Below are positions 11,251 to 21,979 of a stretch of DNA of 64,000 bases, piece by piece; the first letter of the stretch is position 1, and each line of letters begins with the position of its first letter. The notes under the pieces are model-generated. The model was not told the DNA's origin and made no database searches. It worked only from the letters and a program-made list of their open reading frames with translations. Origin of the DNA: Diabrotica undecimpunctata (Eukaryota > Arthropoda > Insecta > Coleoptera > Chrysomelidae); contig NC_092811.1 in NCBI RefSeq assembly GCF_040954645.1, positions 119,299,343 through 119,363,342 of the forward strand, read 5' to 3'. The position numbers were made by a program, and so were the translations under genes.

Positions 11251-11554
11251 AACGGTCTAAGTCACTAAAAACCTCGAACAAAAATAAGTTCTGTATGGAA
11301 AAGCGATAGAACTCCATGCGTTGTACGAAAAACCGATCGAAGTCCCTAATATCTCTGTCAAGCAGGTTCTGATGTGTATTGGTTGTTGCATTTGTAAAAC
11401 TTAGTGGATGTCGGTACACGTGCTCTGGAAATATGAGTGATGTTAGTATTAGTAGTATCGATAGTAATACTGAATCAATAAATTAATCGCGTAAATGAAA
11501 ATCCTTCGGTCGCACTAACGATGCAGCTAAAAAATTAGAAACCACACTTATGAA

Positions 11555-11665
11555 ATTGGTGAATCATCATTATCATCATTGGCTCCACAACCCATGGTAA
11601 GTCTTGGCCTGTTTAGGGATAAGCCTCCATTCTCTCCTATTCTTCGTCTTAGCTTTCCAGTTTCG
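11555..11665 (-). repeat. LINE 3' end with (GAT)n tail, degenerate
   Basis: On the + strand, CATCATTATCATCATTGGCT is followed by CCACAACCCATGGTAAGTCT. This is the reversed 3' end of the (GAT)n-tailed LINE family, whose other ends read CGACAATCCGTTG or GTTGTCGAGCC before the tail at 29373, 39236 and 51918. Only about 110 bases are retained. Confidence 0.55.
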
Positions 11666-11773
11666 TACTCGAATTGGTGAATTGGTGAATCGTGTTACTG
11701 TAAAAGGTTCAAGTGTTTCGACGTAATTACTGATATGCAGAAACGTAATTTAATTAACAATTTCAATTTAATA

Positions 11774-13330
11774 TGTAACGATTATTTTGCCTACCACATA
11801 TCGTATTATTATAGGGAGTTGAAAATTGGAGACTGAAGTTATTGGGGTAGAGATAGGGCAAGCAAAACAAATCGAAACTTATGCAAACGGCTCTTAGGGT
11901 TTATTTGGAGAACTGGGTCGTGGATAAGTGAATGAAACAATGGGATTGGATTGAGACAACTGCAAAAATGAAATAAAGGGGTACTTACATAAATTTCCTG
12001 GAACAAATAAAACACAAGAAGGTAATCTAGCTATTTAAAATGGGACGCCGCTTTGAGGAAACTTCCCGCTGGATGAAATAAAAAGGCTCTTCCCTCACAC
12101 AAAAAGGGTCATAAACTTTTTTAACAAAAGAAATAAACAAATTGGTTTAGAAAAAAAAAAATATTGTTGTCTCATGTCCCGTTTACAATCTCTAGAAGTT
12201 GGAGATACTATAAAACTTACTATTGTTAATGGGCAACAATTTGTAGCAGAAATAAATTATTACAAATAAAAAATTATCTTTAAGTGAAACTATGCATAGA
12301 GATTAACCTTTAAAAAAAAAACAAAAACAAAGTCTCAAATATGATAAGATATTTGCCAGACGTCAAAAATAGTGCTAGCTGTCATATATCAATACTAAAT
12401 CTTAAAACTGAGAACAAATAAAATGACAGCTAAGCTACACCCTAAGATTTACAATTTTAATTATTACGATTTCTTAAGTTTTAATAAAAGCAATTATTAT
12501 TAGAAAAAAATGTCTATTTTTACTTTAAAAGTTCAAACAAAAGGAGTTACGTGAGTTTCACTAAAATTTCTGGGGTTGAAAACTCGACTTACACTCTCTG
12601 CCATACGAACAAATTCATCTCCAAACTGTGAAAAAGTATTTTCAAACGACTTCTTGGGACAAAGCAAATTGAGGTTAAAATTGGCACTGGACACAAACTT
12701 TAGACTCGGATTCTTAAAAAAACTGGAACCATGTGGGTATTTTTAAAATTTTGTAAACGCCGTTTTACAAATATCTCAGATGAGAGACGGGTCACAAATA
12801 AAAAACAGTGATTACTCGTCCAAAATTGACACATTACATTGAGTAAAAATCACTTTTTTTTTAACAAATTTGCCGGTTTTTTCCGACTAAACTAAAAACG
12901 TCTGCTTTCAATTGCCCATCTTCCAAACCTCATCTTTAACTGTAACTACACATTTAAATTAACGTTTTCCATGAAAAGGGACAAAAAAACGAGAAAACGT
13001 TTAAAATTGGACGTAAAATTTGGACCAACACTGAAGCCAGCTGTCCCTTAAAGCAACCTCAGTGAGAGTCATGTAATTATCTTTGAAATATATTCGCCCA
13101 ACTTATTATAAACAAAACATATAATCGGGAATATTTATTTGAAATGCAGAATATTAGGCGGCTTCGATTAAAAGAAAATACCAAAGAAGTGCGCTGGTAA
13201 AAATAAAAATTATACATTAATTAGTTTCTTTACCACTTAATTCATGTAAAGAAACGGTTTGACTCTATCCGTATCGTATTTCCAATGCGAGGGCACTCAT
13301 ACTTGAAATGCGAGAAGGATTTTGGGTTTG
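11774..13330 (+). repeat. LTR family A, copy 1 (partial or diverged 3' end)
   Basis: Begins TGTAACGATTATTTTGCCTA and tracks the copy at 59587-61263 through blocks such as GAGATACTATAAAACTTACT, TGAAACTATGCATAG and ACTGGAACCATGTGGGTATT. Similarity weakens after about 13225, but AATGCGAGGG and AAGGATTTT near 13286-13323 still match the 3' parts of the other copies. No terminal CTACA was found, so the end is approximate. No intact ORF is present. Confidence 0.75.
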
Positions 13331-13880
13331 ATTAATCAAAGAGCTAGAGTGGAAGTTCCTAAGCAATCGAATAACGTGTTTAAAGCGGCAAGATCAAAAC
13401 CAACACCTTTTGATGTAATTGGTTGCAATCAAGAAATCTTCTTTGCTTGGACAAAATTTCTCTCCAAATTCTATAAGAAAACTTGCCCCTTTCTAACTAG
13501 ACAAGTCCGAGAGCTACAATACTGTGTAAACCGTCCTCGTATGGTTGAAGTAAAACAGATTGCCTACAATACTGCATCAACAAAGTTTTTTCTAGTACCT
13601 CCAAACTCAAAAAGTTCTTAAAATGTTGAGCCTGAACAACTTTATAGTGGATTAATACCAATACCTATCTTAAAGTATAAGCAGCTCCTAGAACTTAAAA
13701 GCTTCATTTCAGAGAAATTACAAGCGTTTGATAATAATTTGCCAGTAGTTGAAGTAAACCAAAGTGATGATGAATTTGATTTAAGTATAACTTGCAGATT
13801 GCGAAGGGTTATAATTCTTCCAAATTTCAAGGGAGTAAATAGAAATCTGTATATTGCAAAAAAGTACATGTGTGTGTTAT
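13322..13880 (+). pseudogene. Unrecognised protein fragment with one in-frame stop
   Basis: A reading frame of about 185 codons is interrupted only by TAA at 13619-13621 and ends at TAG 13878-13880. It contains EIFFAWTKFLSKFYKKTCPF, LTRQVRELQYCVNRP and, after the stop, YSGLIPIPILKYKQLLELKS and NQSDDEFDLS. The composition looks like real protein and the frame stays open after the stop, which argues for a recently broken gene piece, probably a transposon ORF. I do not recognise the family. It directly abuts the end of LTR copy 1. Confidence 0.55.
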
Positions 13881-13903
13881 AGTACACTAACTTTTCTCTT
13901 ATT

Positions 13904-13985
13904 TGCAGGCACTTTAACCGGCACTGGACTTAGATCTGTTTTTCCACACATTTGCAGGCACTTTAGCCAAAACTGGACTTCCACT
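13904..13985. repeat. Two-unit imperfect tandem duplication
   Basis: TTTGCAGGCACTTTAACCGG followed by CACTGGACTT recurs about 49 bases later as TTTGCAGGCACTTTAGCCAA followed by AACTGGACTT. It partly overlaps the end of the preceding decayed frame and has no obvious function. Confidence 0.6.
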
Positions 13986-15804
13986 TTTTATGACATTACA
14001 TTTTTATTAATTTTCCTTTTGTGTAATTTAGAATTAAACATAAAAGCTGTTTTTGTTAATATTACTACTATCTATTACAGTGAGTTTTGATAAAAAAATC
14101 GTTTTCATTTTGTCATCAGCACTCCTTTACAACGTCTTATAAAAATATACAATGCAGTAGCTTTTATGCATGAATATAAGTATGTTTCACAACTTATATA
14201 CAACTTTTTAAAGCATTTATCGTCGATTTTTTCAACTTTTCAAACTTTTACACAGCAGAATATTATGTCGCTCATATGCGATAACTTTTGTGTTGCTTTT
14301 CAAAAGACCTAAAACCACCTGCTTCGTGTTGCCGGATCACCAGGTGTTAATTACCGCAATTACCTCCATAGTGGGCGATGCATTACCAGAGTCGCTATTT
14401 GGAGAGACCCCCGGGGAGTCTGCTTCTGGCTAAAACTTCGGTTAGTAGCACACCAGGGCGGTAACCGAGAATGTAATATATTTACTGCTCTCGCTAACAC
14501 GCTGGCAGAGCCAATATTTTTTAACAACAAATATATTTTTGTGAATGTGCTATAAATATGGTTTAAAACTACAAAACTTTCGTATTTAAAACTTTAAAAT
14601 TTATCTTAAACAACATTGATGATTACAAAGCCTCAGAGGATTTGGAAATATGCAGGAAAATCATTGGAGCGGTAAAATTAACTTTTAAAGTATAGAAAAT
14701 TAGATGAAAAGAAATAGGATTAAAACAAACAAAAAAACCTTAAAACTGAATGCAATTATAACAATAGCCGAAGAACAACATTTATAATGAGGTGTCGGTA
14801 ACATGTTGGACTCTCAGCTCCCTCAGGAGAGAGAGAAGGCTCGTTACTCTCTCTATCCATTGCTTTCTGGGACCTAAGAGGGTAGGGTTCTCGGTCAGTG
14901 GCCATAGACACGGGCTATGGGCACTTAGCTAGGATTAAAATGCCTTTAATAAAACACAATAAAGAATGTTTATTGAAATAATAATAATAATTAAACTATT
15001 AAAGCAGATATGTAAAGTACTTATACTAAGAATCTGAAATAAATCGATAATTATCTCCTGATCCGGGAATCGGGAAGATAATTATGCTAATTATTCTTAA
15101 ATTAAGAATCTGTAAGAGAAAGTAGATTATTTATAACTATTAATCAAATTATGACCAAATTCAAATTAGTAAATATAGAAATGTCACTTGTCAAAAATTC
15201 CTGAAGTATGAAGGAATTGAGCTAGGAACTTGGGATAAAGTTAGGGATGTTTGTTATAGTGCCATTCGGGCTAATCAACAATAAAAAGTGCCAAAAATAT
15301 ACAAACAAAATAGTTATAAACAAAATTCGAAAAATTTTTCGCTGATTCCTATAAAAATGTGGGAAAAATCACAAGTTATTTTATATAGTATAAAATAGAT
15401 ATAAATCGAGAAAATATTGCAAGTTATTTTATACCTGTAAGAGAATAAAATACCCAAAATCAAAGTTGAAAATAAATTACAAGTTTTTAGCAGTGTACCT
15501 GAAAGAGAAAATAAAACGCAATTTACAAGTTTTATTTATTTTTCTATTCTTTTAAGGATATTAGCACCGTCCGGTGACTAAGTCCCGTGAAGTAGAGACT
15601 TAGCAGAATCCTGAAAGAGAAGAACTTCTTACACCACTTGTAAGATACCGAAATAATCAGATTTTGGACTAAGTCCAAAAGCACAGATTAAATCGGCGAT
15701 AATTGCGACGCTCTTAAGGAAAATATTAGCAAATTCGACTAAGTCGAAAAGCAGAAATAAATCCCTCAAAAATGGCCGCTGTTGGTTTGAAAACAAACCG
15801 ACGT

Positions 15805-15882
15805 TAAAGCTGAGAACGTGAGGTTCTGGGTTTAAAGTTGAGAGCGTTAGGCTCTGGATATGTAGGGAACGTTAGGTTCTGG
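15805..15882. repeat. Short tandem repeat, ~26-30-bp unit, three copies
   Basis: Three consecutive imperfect units: GAGAACGTGAGGTTCTGGG, GAGAGCGTTAGGCTCTGG and GGGAACGTTAGGTTCTGGG. Each is itself a weak hairpin (GAACGT with a TTC-rich return). The origin is unknown. Confidence 0.6.
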
Positions 15883-16104
15883 GAAATAAAACAGAGTCTC
15901 TGAGAACTGAATCAATCAGAGGATCTCTTACATGCCAAGAAGGCTGGACTAGCGGACTTATCCTGACCCGGTCTGGCTTGTTGGCCATCGTGCACCTGTA
16001 TTTATTCATGAAAATCTAGGTCAAGTTCCAACCGTCATTAACGGTCTTTTTGACCGTTTTTTTGGTTGAACCTGCACGATAGCCAATGCTCAATTTCGGA
16101 TATT

Positions 16105-16220
16105 ACCATTGGCTGCAATTACGTTGCCATTTGACCAATGGTAAATTCGAAATCGAGCAGCAAACTTGGGAACTACGATTGGCTGCAATTACTGTTGCCA
16201 TTTGACCAATCGCAAATTCC
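16105..16220. repeat. Duplicated CCAAT/ATTGG-bearing palindromic unit
   Basis: The block ATTGGCTGCAATTAC, then GTTGCCATTTGACCAAT, occurs at about 16110-16141 and again at about 16174-16207. Each unit is bounded by ATTGG at one end and CCAAT at the other, so it is an inverted CCAAT pair. It lies just upstream of a LINE RT fragment. Paired CCAAT boxes can serve as promoter elements; that role is inference. Confidence 0.6.
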
Positions 16221-16256
16221 GAAGCTTGCCATTGGCGACAGAGGCAAGGGCAAGAG

Positions 16257-17325
16257 AAATCTTTAGAATACAAGAAATCAGCATTTCTATATTTCGTGGA
16301 CCTTAAGAAGGCATTTGACCGGGTCAAATTAAAGGACGTTATCCACTTATTGTTCGCATGAGAGATACCTCTAGGAATAATCAAAACGATCGAAAATATC
16401 TACCAAAACATCACAATAAAAGTAAAAGTAGAAGAAGAACTAACCGACTCTATTGAAGCTGGCAATGGTATAAGACAGGGAGATTCCCTGAGTCTATTGT
16501 TCAACCTGACTATGGATGAAATAATAAAAAAATTTAGAACTAAAAAAGGATACAAAATCGGAGAAAAACAACTTAAAATAATCTGCCATGCAGACGACGC
16601 AATACTACTCTCTCAAAGTGAAGACGATTTACAATGTGCGCTGCACCAATTTAATATATCCCCAGAAAATTTAACATGTTAATTTCCCCAAAAAAGACAA
16701 AATGTATGTTTATAATAGTAACTTTACTAAGATGTAAATTGAAGCTGGAAGGTCAGATAGAACAAGTGATGGAGTTTAAATATTTAGGCATCACATTATC
16801 TAGCTATGGAAAGCTCGAAACTGAAGCAGAAGATCAAGTGAATAGAGCAAAGAGAGCCGCAGGTTGCCTGAACAAAAAAATAAAACAATATGGAGAAATA
16901 AAAATATCAGGAAAGAAATGAAAGGAAGAATTTACAAAACAGTCTTCAGACCAATAATAACATACGCAGCAGAAATACTACCTGACACAGAGAGGACAAA
17001 AAGCATGTTAGAAACAGCAAAGATGAAAACACTTGGAAAAATTGATAATAAGACACTATGGGACAGAGCTAGAAGTACAGATATACGACGTAGATGCAAG
17101 GTGGAGAACATTAATGAGTGGGTAAGAAATAAAAGAGTAGAATGGAACAATCATATAAGCCGAATAACAACAAATAGAGTAGTAAAGACGGCAGAGGACG
17201 GTTCCTCAATAGGAAGAAGACGATCAGGAAGACCACGAAAATGATGAAACGACAACTTACTGGAGGCACATTGAAAAACAGACAGAGTCATGTCTACATA
17301 AAAAGAAGAAGAAGAAGAGAAAACC
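16257..17325 (+). pseudogene. 5'-truncated LINE, RT to 3' end, (GAA)n tail
   Basis: RT pieces in order: FLYFVDLKKAFDRVK (RT motif A), GNGIRQGDSLSLLLFN (motif B), CHADDAILLSQSEDD (motif C, with ADD) and VMEFKYLGITLSSYGK. The C-terminal region follows: PIITYAAEILPDTERTKSML, STDIRRRCKVENINEWVR and SIGRRRSGRPRK. Stops and frameshifts lie at about 16361, 16680, 16921 and 17244. The 3' end is AAAAAGAAGAAGAAG at about 17300-17320. The same family, minus strand, is at 54975-55560. Confidence 0.85.
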
Positions 17326-18190
17326 TTGAGGAGAAATCAGCTAGAAAGAATATTCATCAATGGGTTAAAGACAAAATAAATAGAGTTGATAGATCAAGAG
17401 TTTACACAGCAATTGTATCTAATAGTGAAAAAGGCACAAAGAAAAATTTACTGTTAAGTTTCAAGAAACAAAGACAACAGAATAACTTAAAACTATGATA
17501 ACCTTGAAAATTCTGTTGAAAATTATCCACGCCAGAATTCACTCTAAACTGGAGCTGGATATTAGTGACACACAATATGATTATATCCGCAATGGTATAG
17601 GTACCAGAGAGGCACTATTCTCCTTCAACGTGATGACGCAGAGATGTTTGGATGTTAACCGTCCTCTTTACGTCTGTTTTATAGACTACAATAAAGCGTT
17701 TGATAAAGTAAAACATGACCGACTCATGGAAATTCTAAAAAATAAAAACCTAGATGAAAGAGATTTAAGGCTAATAACAAACCTTTATTACAATCAGCGA
17801 GCAATAGTACGAATTGAAAAAGAGACATCTGAAGAAATGGAAATAAAGAGAGGAGTCAGGCAAGGCTGCATACTATCACCTCTATTATTTAACGCTTATT
17901 CTGAAGAGGTAATTCGAGAAACTCTGGAAGATGAAACAGTCGGCATAAGAATGGAGTCTTAGTTAACAAGATCAGATATGCAGATGATACAGTAATAATA
18001 GCCGATAGTTTAGAAGACCTGGAAAGACTTATAAGTAAAATAGTTATGTGTAGTAGGGAGTACGGACTCTCGCTCAATATCAAAAAGACGAAGTTTATGA
18101 AAATTTGTAAAAACAACCATAATACTAATGAAATTTTGATAGTAGAGGGCCAGCAGATCGAAAAAGTAAAAAAGTACAATCCACTAGGAA
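17326..18190 (+). pseudogene. LINE RT fragment, 3' end missing
   Basis: From 17498 the frame reads LKILLKIIHARIHSKLELDI, then GTREALFSFNVMTQRCLDVN, YVCFIDYNKAFDKVKHDRL and IKRGVRQGCILSPLLFNAYS. After a frameshift at about 17960 it continues IRYADDTVIIADSLEDLERL and LSLNIKKTKFMK. This is the same clade as the 19435-20952 ORF. It stops abruptly at about 18190 without the usual C-terminal region, so the 3' half was lost or displaced. The open frame at 17326-17496 (SARKNIHQWVKDKINRVDRS) is not recognised and may be a separate fragment. Confidence 0.8.
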
Positions 18191-19368
18191 ACTAAGTTCC
18201 TGTAGCTGGCTGTATACCATGTATCACAAACAAAATTTTATTTTAAAATTTTTAGTAAAATAAAACACCCAAATGGGCTATAACACAAATACAGAACGTT
18301 TTCGGAATGTAAATTCCATCATCAGTGTAACAAAGTGCACATGCTGTGAGCCACTAAAATATATGGGTAAAAACTCTTTAAATGATATAAATTTACAAAT
18401 ATGATACATTATATACTATTAAAAATTAAGATGTCTAAGTTACCGTTGGAATTGGTAACATGGCAACGTATGGCTCTACATCGGTTACTTGGTCCTGAGA
18501 CAAAGTGTCTTCGAGGACCTGTTGATAACAACAACCTGAGTTGTTGAAAGAGTTTTTTGCGAACATTTCCCATGGTAATGTATTTTTTTTACACTATCGG
18601 AAAGTAGAGATTTCAACGAACAAAAAGCCCACCGACTTTTTTAAAAAAGCTGATATTTTGACGCGTGAATTTTCGATTGAAAATTAGGGTACTTTTTCGA
18701 TATTAAATCAATATCAGGTAAAAAAATAAATTTTTCAATTCCAAAAAATTACAGTGTGTGTGGTACATACTAAGACAAGTTTTCACCAAATTTCGTAAAA
18801 AAATTTTTTTTGTAAAAAATAAAAATAAAAAATCAAAAACTTAGTTTTTTGAATTTTCCACAAAAATTTTGAAGTTATGTGAAAAAGTGTAAATACAAAA
18901 GTTGTAGATCTTTTTATTACCTACAACTTTGCCATTTAACTTTTTTCCATAGCATTTGTAGTTTCGCCGAAAATCGCGATAAACCGGTGGAATTTATTTT
19001 TTCTTTTATTTTTAGCATATTCTCTTCCTTTTCCAATAGGTTTCATTCTACTATAATTTTTTTTGACTTTTTACCTTTTTTAAAGGCTTTGACACTGGTC
19101 TAAATCGCATACAACGCATAATGAATTTTAATCTTTTGATGTTCATAACCAGACGAAATTTTTCAATACCATCTCCATCGGAACCCCACAGGTCTTTCAC
19201 ACTCTGTCTGTTACTTCTATGAATACCAGCAAACTATAAGAGACCTACAAATTCCTTCAGTTTAACAATACTATAGGCTTGGTATCTCTATAGAGTTTGA
19301 AGAGCGATTAAAGGTTTTCAATTAGTTTTTCAGTTCATGCATACTTTTTAGGTACATTAAAATGGGTT
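18191..19368. other. Non-coding stretch with a hammerhead-like core on the minus strand
   Basis: No coding region recognised. The minus strand of about 18302-18335 reads CTGATGA, a GGAAT/ATTCC hairpin, then GAAA, the arrangement of a hammerhead ribozyme catalytic core. The rest is AT-rich with many poly-T runs. Confidence 0.45.
18302..18335 (-). ncRNA. Candidate hammerhead-ribozyme core
   Basis: On the minus strand: CTGATGA, then TGGAATTTACATTCC (5-bp stem with a small loop), then GAAAACGTTC. The catalytic residues of CUGANGA and GAAA are all present. It has the same layout as the minus-strand motif at 25763-25798 but a different stem II sequence, which is what a conserved structure would show. 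Stems I and III are not evident. Confidence 0.4.
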
Positions 19369-19379
19369 ATAGATTTTCT

Positions 19380-20968
19380 CCATATCGGCATATCTCCATC
19401 CATATCTCCATATAGGCATCCATTTTCAGAGAGGATGACGGGCCCGGACATACTTAAATCCGAGGTAGAAGAAGCAATAAAACGGATGAAAAGCAGAAAA
19501 GCTGTAGGGCCTGATAATATCGAAGCTGAATTTTTAAAACTCTTGGAGGATGAAGGAATAAATTGGATCACGGCTGTCTTCAATAAAATATACAATACAG
19601 GAATCATCCCTGATAAATGGCTAGAATCAGAATTCATAGCGATACCTAAAAAACAGGGGGCTAAAAAGTGCGAAGAATATCGAACAATCAGCCTAATGAG
19701 CCACATGTTGAAACTGTTTCTTAGAGTCATCCATGGAAGAATTTATAAGAAGTGCGAGGAACAAATATCAAACAGACAGTTCGGCTTCATTAACGCAGTG
19801 GGTACCAGAGAGGCACTTTTCGGAGTACAGGTACTGATTCAAAGATGCAGGGACGTTAACTGCGACGTATACGCGTGCTTGATCGACTATGAAAAGGCAT
19901 TTGACAGAGTTCAACATCAAAAGATGATAAACATTTTAAAAGAAGCAGACCTGGATGACAAAGACCTCAGAATAATTTCAGAACTATACTGGAATCAGAC
20001 CGCATACATGAAAATTAACGGAGAAGAAACAGATCACATAAAAATACTACGCGGAGTTAGACAGGGATGTATTCTATCGCCGTTGATATTTAATATGTAC
20101 TCAGAAAAAATTTTTAACGAGGCTCTTTACGGAATAGACGAAGGCATCCTTCTAAATGGTGAAAGAGTAAACAATGTTAGATATGCCGACGACACCATGG
20201 TGATAGCAGATAGTTTAGAGGGACTTCAGAGGCTAATGGATAGAAAAAACGAGTACAGTCAACAGTACGGACTAAACATTAATACCCACAAAACCAAACA
20301 AATGATTGTCAGCAAGGAGAATATAAATGGGGCTCATCTATACATTAATGGGACGCAGATAGAGCGACTAAAACAGTATTGCTACCTGGGAACTATTATA
20401 AACGAACAGTGGAGCAATGTACAGGAAATAAAGTGCCGCATAGGAAAGGCAAGAACGGTCTTTAACAAAATGAGCGCCATCTTCAAAAGTCACAACATAT
20501 CCCTGGATACAAAAATGAGACATTTGAGATGCTATGTTTTCTCTGTGTTGTTATACGGGGCGGAGGCATGGACGCTTACAGACACCACTATTAAAAAACT
20601 TGAAGCATTTGAGATGTGGCTTTATAGAAGAATGCTGAGAATATCATGGACAGCAAGGATCACGAACAACGAAGTTCTAGAAAAAATAAAGAAGGAACCA
20701 GAGATTGTGTTTACGATCAAACGCATAAAATTGCAATATCTGGGACACGTTATGAGAAATCAGCACCGTTACTCCCTGCTGCAGTCTATATTGCAAGGTA
20801 AAGTCAAAGGTAAGCGGAGACCCGGTAGAAGGAGAATATCATGGCTGCGGAATTTAAGAACATGGTTTAAGAAAACCTCAACGGAGCTGTTTCGAGCCAC
20901 AGCGAGCAAGGTCATGATTGCCAATATGATTTCCAACATCCGAAACGGATAGGAACCAGAAGAAGAAG
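19380..20968 (+). mobile_element. Young 5'-truncated LINE with 11-bp TSD
   Basis: It is bounded by a perfect 11-bp duplication, ATAGATTTTCT, at 19369-19379 and 20969-20979. The right end is an A/G-rich AGAAGAAGAAG tail, as expected for target-primed reverse transcription. The insert begins inside the endonuclease-RT linker, so it is 5'-truncated, yet its RT reading frame is undamaged. Both points suggest a recent insertion. Confidence 0.92.
19435..20952 (+). CDS. LINE reverse transcriptase ORF (505 aa, N-terminally truncated)
   Basis: Open frame across the RT domain and C-terminal region of an APE-type non-LTR retrotransposon. In order: the linker EVEEAIKRMKSRKAVGPDNI (about residues 10-29), RT motif A region ACLIDYEKAFDRVQH (about 145-160), motif B GVRQGCILSPLIFNMYSE (about 205-222) and motif C RYADDTMVIADS (about 243-254), with both catalytic Asp residues. 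Then come the thumb and tail segments LLYGAEAWTLTD, FEMWLYRRMLRISW and KLQYLGHVMR. The frame is open upstream to the insertion boundary, so the ATG at 19435 is simply the first Met, not a native start. The endonuclease is absent, so this copy cannot move on its own. Close relatives are at 17498-18190 and 56325-57350 and in the tail at 40835-41009. Confidence 0.9.
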   Translation: MTGPDILKSEVEEAIKRMKSRKAVGPDNIEAEFLKLLEDEGINWITAVFNKIYNTGIIPDKWLESEFIAIPKKQGAKKCEEYRTISLMSHMLKLFLRVIHGRIYKKCEEQISNRQFGFINAVGTREALFGVQVLIQRCRDVNCDVYACLIDYEKAFDRVQHQKMINILKEADLDDKDLRIISELYWNQTAYMKINGEETDHIKILRGVRQGCILSPLIFNMYSEKIFNEALYGIDEGILLNGERVNNVRYADDTMVIADSLEGLQRLMDRKNEYSQQYGLNINTHKTKQMIVSKENINGAHLYINGTQIERLKQYCYLGTIINEQWSNVQEIKCRIGKARTVFNKMSAIFKSHNISLDTKMRHLRCYVFSVLLYGAEAWTLTDTTIKKLEAFEMWLYRRMLRISWTARITNNEVLEKIKKEPEIVFTIKRIKLQYLGHVMRNQHRYSLLQSILQGKVKGKRRPGRRRISWLRNLRTWFKKTSTELFRATASKVMIANMISNIRNG

Positions 20969-20979
20969 ATAGATTTTCT

Positions 20980-21977
20980 GACCCGAAGGCACGCCTATGC
21001 CTATGATAAACAGTAATATTTAAACCTACTTATTTTGTATTCCGACCTTTTACACAGAGAATAAAGTATATAAAGAAAGCAGTAGAACAAATTGCAATTA
21101 GAAACGTATTAAAATAATTCAACCACTTTGTAAGCGGAGTTATAACTCTTTCGGAATGCCAAATTAAATGGAATAGTGTCAGATACCAGCACTAAAAGTA
21201 CATTTAGCAAATTCGTATATCAATCAAAAACAGAAAAAATATTCTTATTTTACAATCAACAATTTCCCGCGAAATCTACTAAAATTCTTATAAAACAGTC
21301 CGCGTTATACGAACATGAATCTGCAATAAGGCCTTACATTTAAATGAGCTCTTTTCCATTTCTTTCTGGGCTTTAGTGTACAAAAGGACTTTTTCACGTA
21401 TTCACCTCTCAGCTCACGTGTACTGTTACCCCGAGGAGATTAAAAAAATATATTGGGGAGAATATGTACAGAACATTCTAAAGAAACCTCCTGAGAAATG
21501 GACTTGCTTCCAACTGAAAAGCTTCTCTCTTCGGTATTGTATTTCCAACCGAAAGGCGTGGTGAGACGTGTGAAGAACACAACAATAAGATTATTTTGAG
21601 TGATATATTGGGAAATCAATATCCTCTATTAAATTACAATGGAAAATGTAAAATTGAGTACTTTGTTTGGTGAATGGAAAATTAAGAAGGTATTGTGTGT
21701 TTTTGAAAGGATAAGTGCCATATCAGCTTTCCTTTAAATTAGATCGAAATGCAAATTTAATTTCTTCGTATAAATATTGCTCTGGAGTTATTTTCTTGTA
21801 ACATTTTAATGCAATTTACTATGTTTTGTTGTTAAAATATAATTTTGACAACGATTTCCGAAGTGGAAGTCGAAACGTCAATTAAACTTATTTTTAAAGT
21901 AAAATTGTGGCTTATTTTCCAAAAAAAAATAGTAAATTCTCAAAATAAACTTACAAATTGAAAAATTAATCGACATA
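20980..21977. other. Non-coding stretch, no gene recognised
   Basis: AT-rich intronic or intergenic sequence. The 62-codon open frame at 21376-21564 has no motif I recognise and is not called. Confidence 0.4.
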
Positions 21978-21979
21978 TA

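Larger units (their letters stand above)
13986..16256. other. Non-coding, includes GC-richer islands and short direct repeats
   Basis: No gene recognised. Islands at about 14310-14510 and 14790-14940 are GC-richer than their surroundings and may be ends of an unidentified repeat. Two dispersed motifs recur at 15550-15760: GACTAAGTC(C/G) blocks and nearby CTGAAAGAGA. The block at 16019-16060 forms hairpins around AACGGTC / GACCGTT. Confidence 0.4.
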
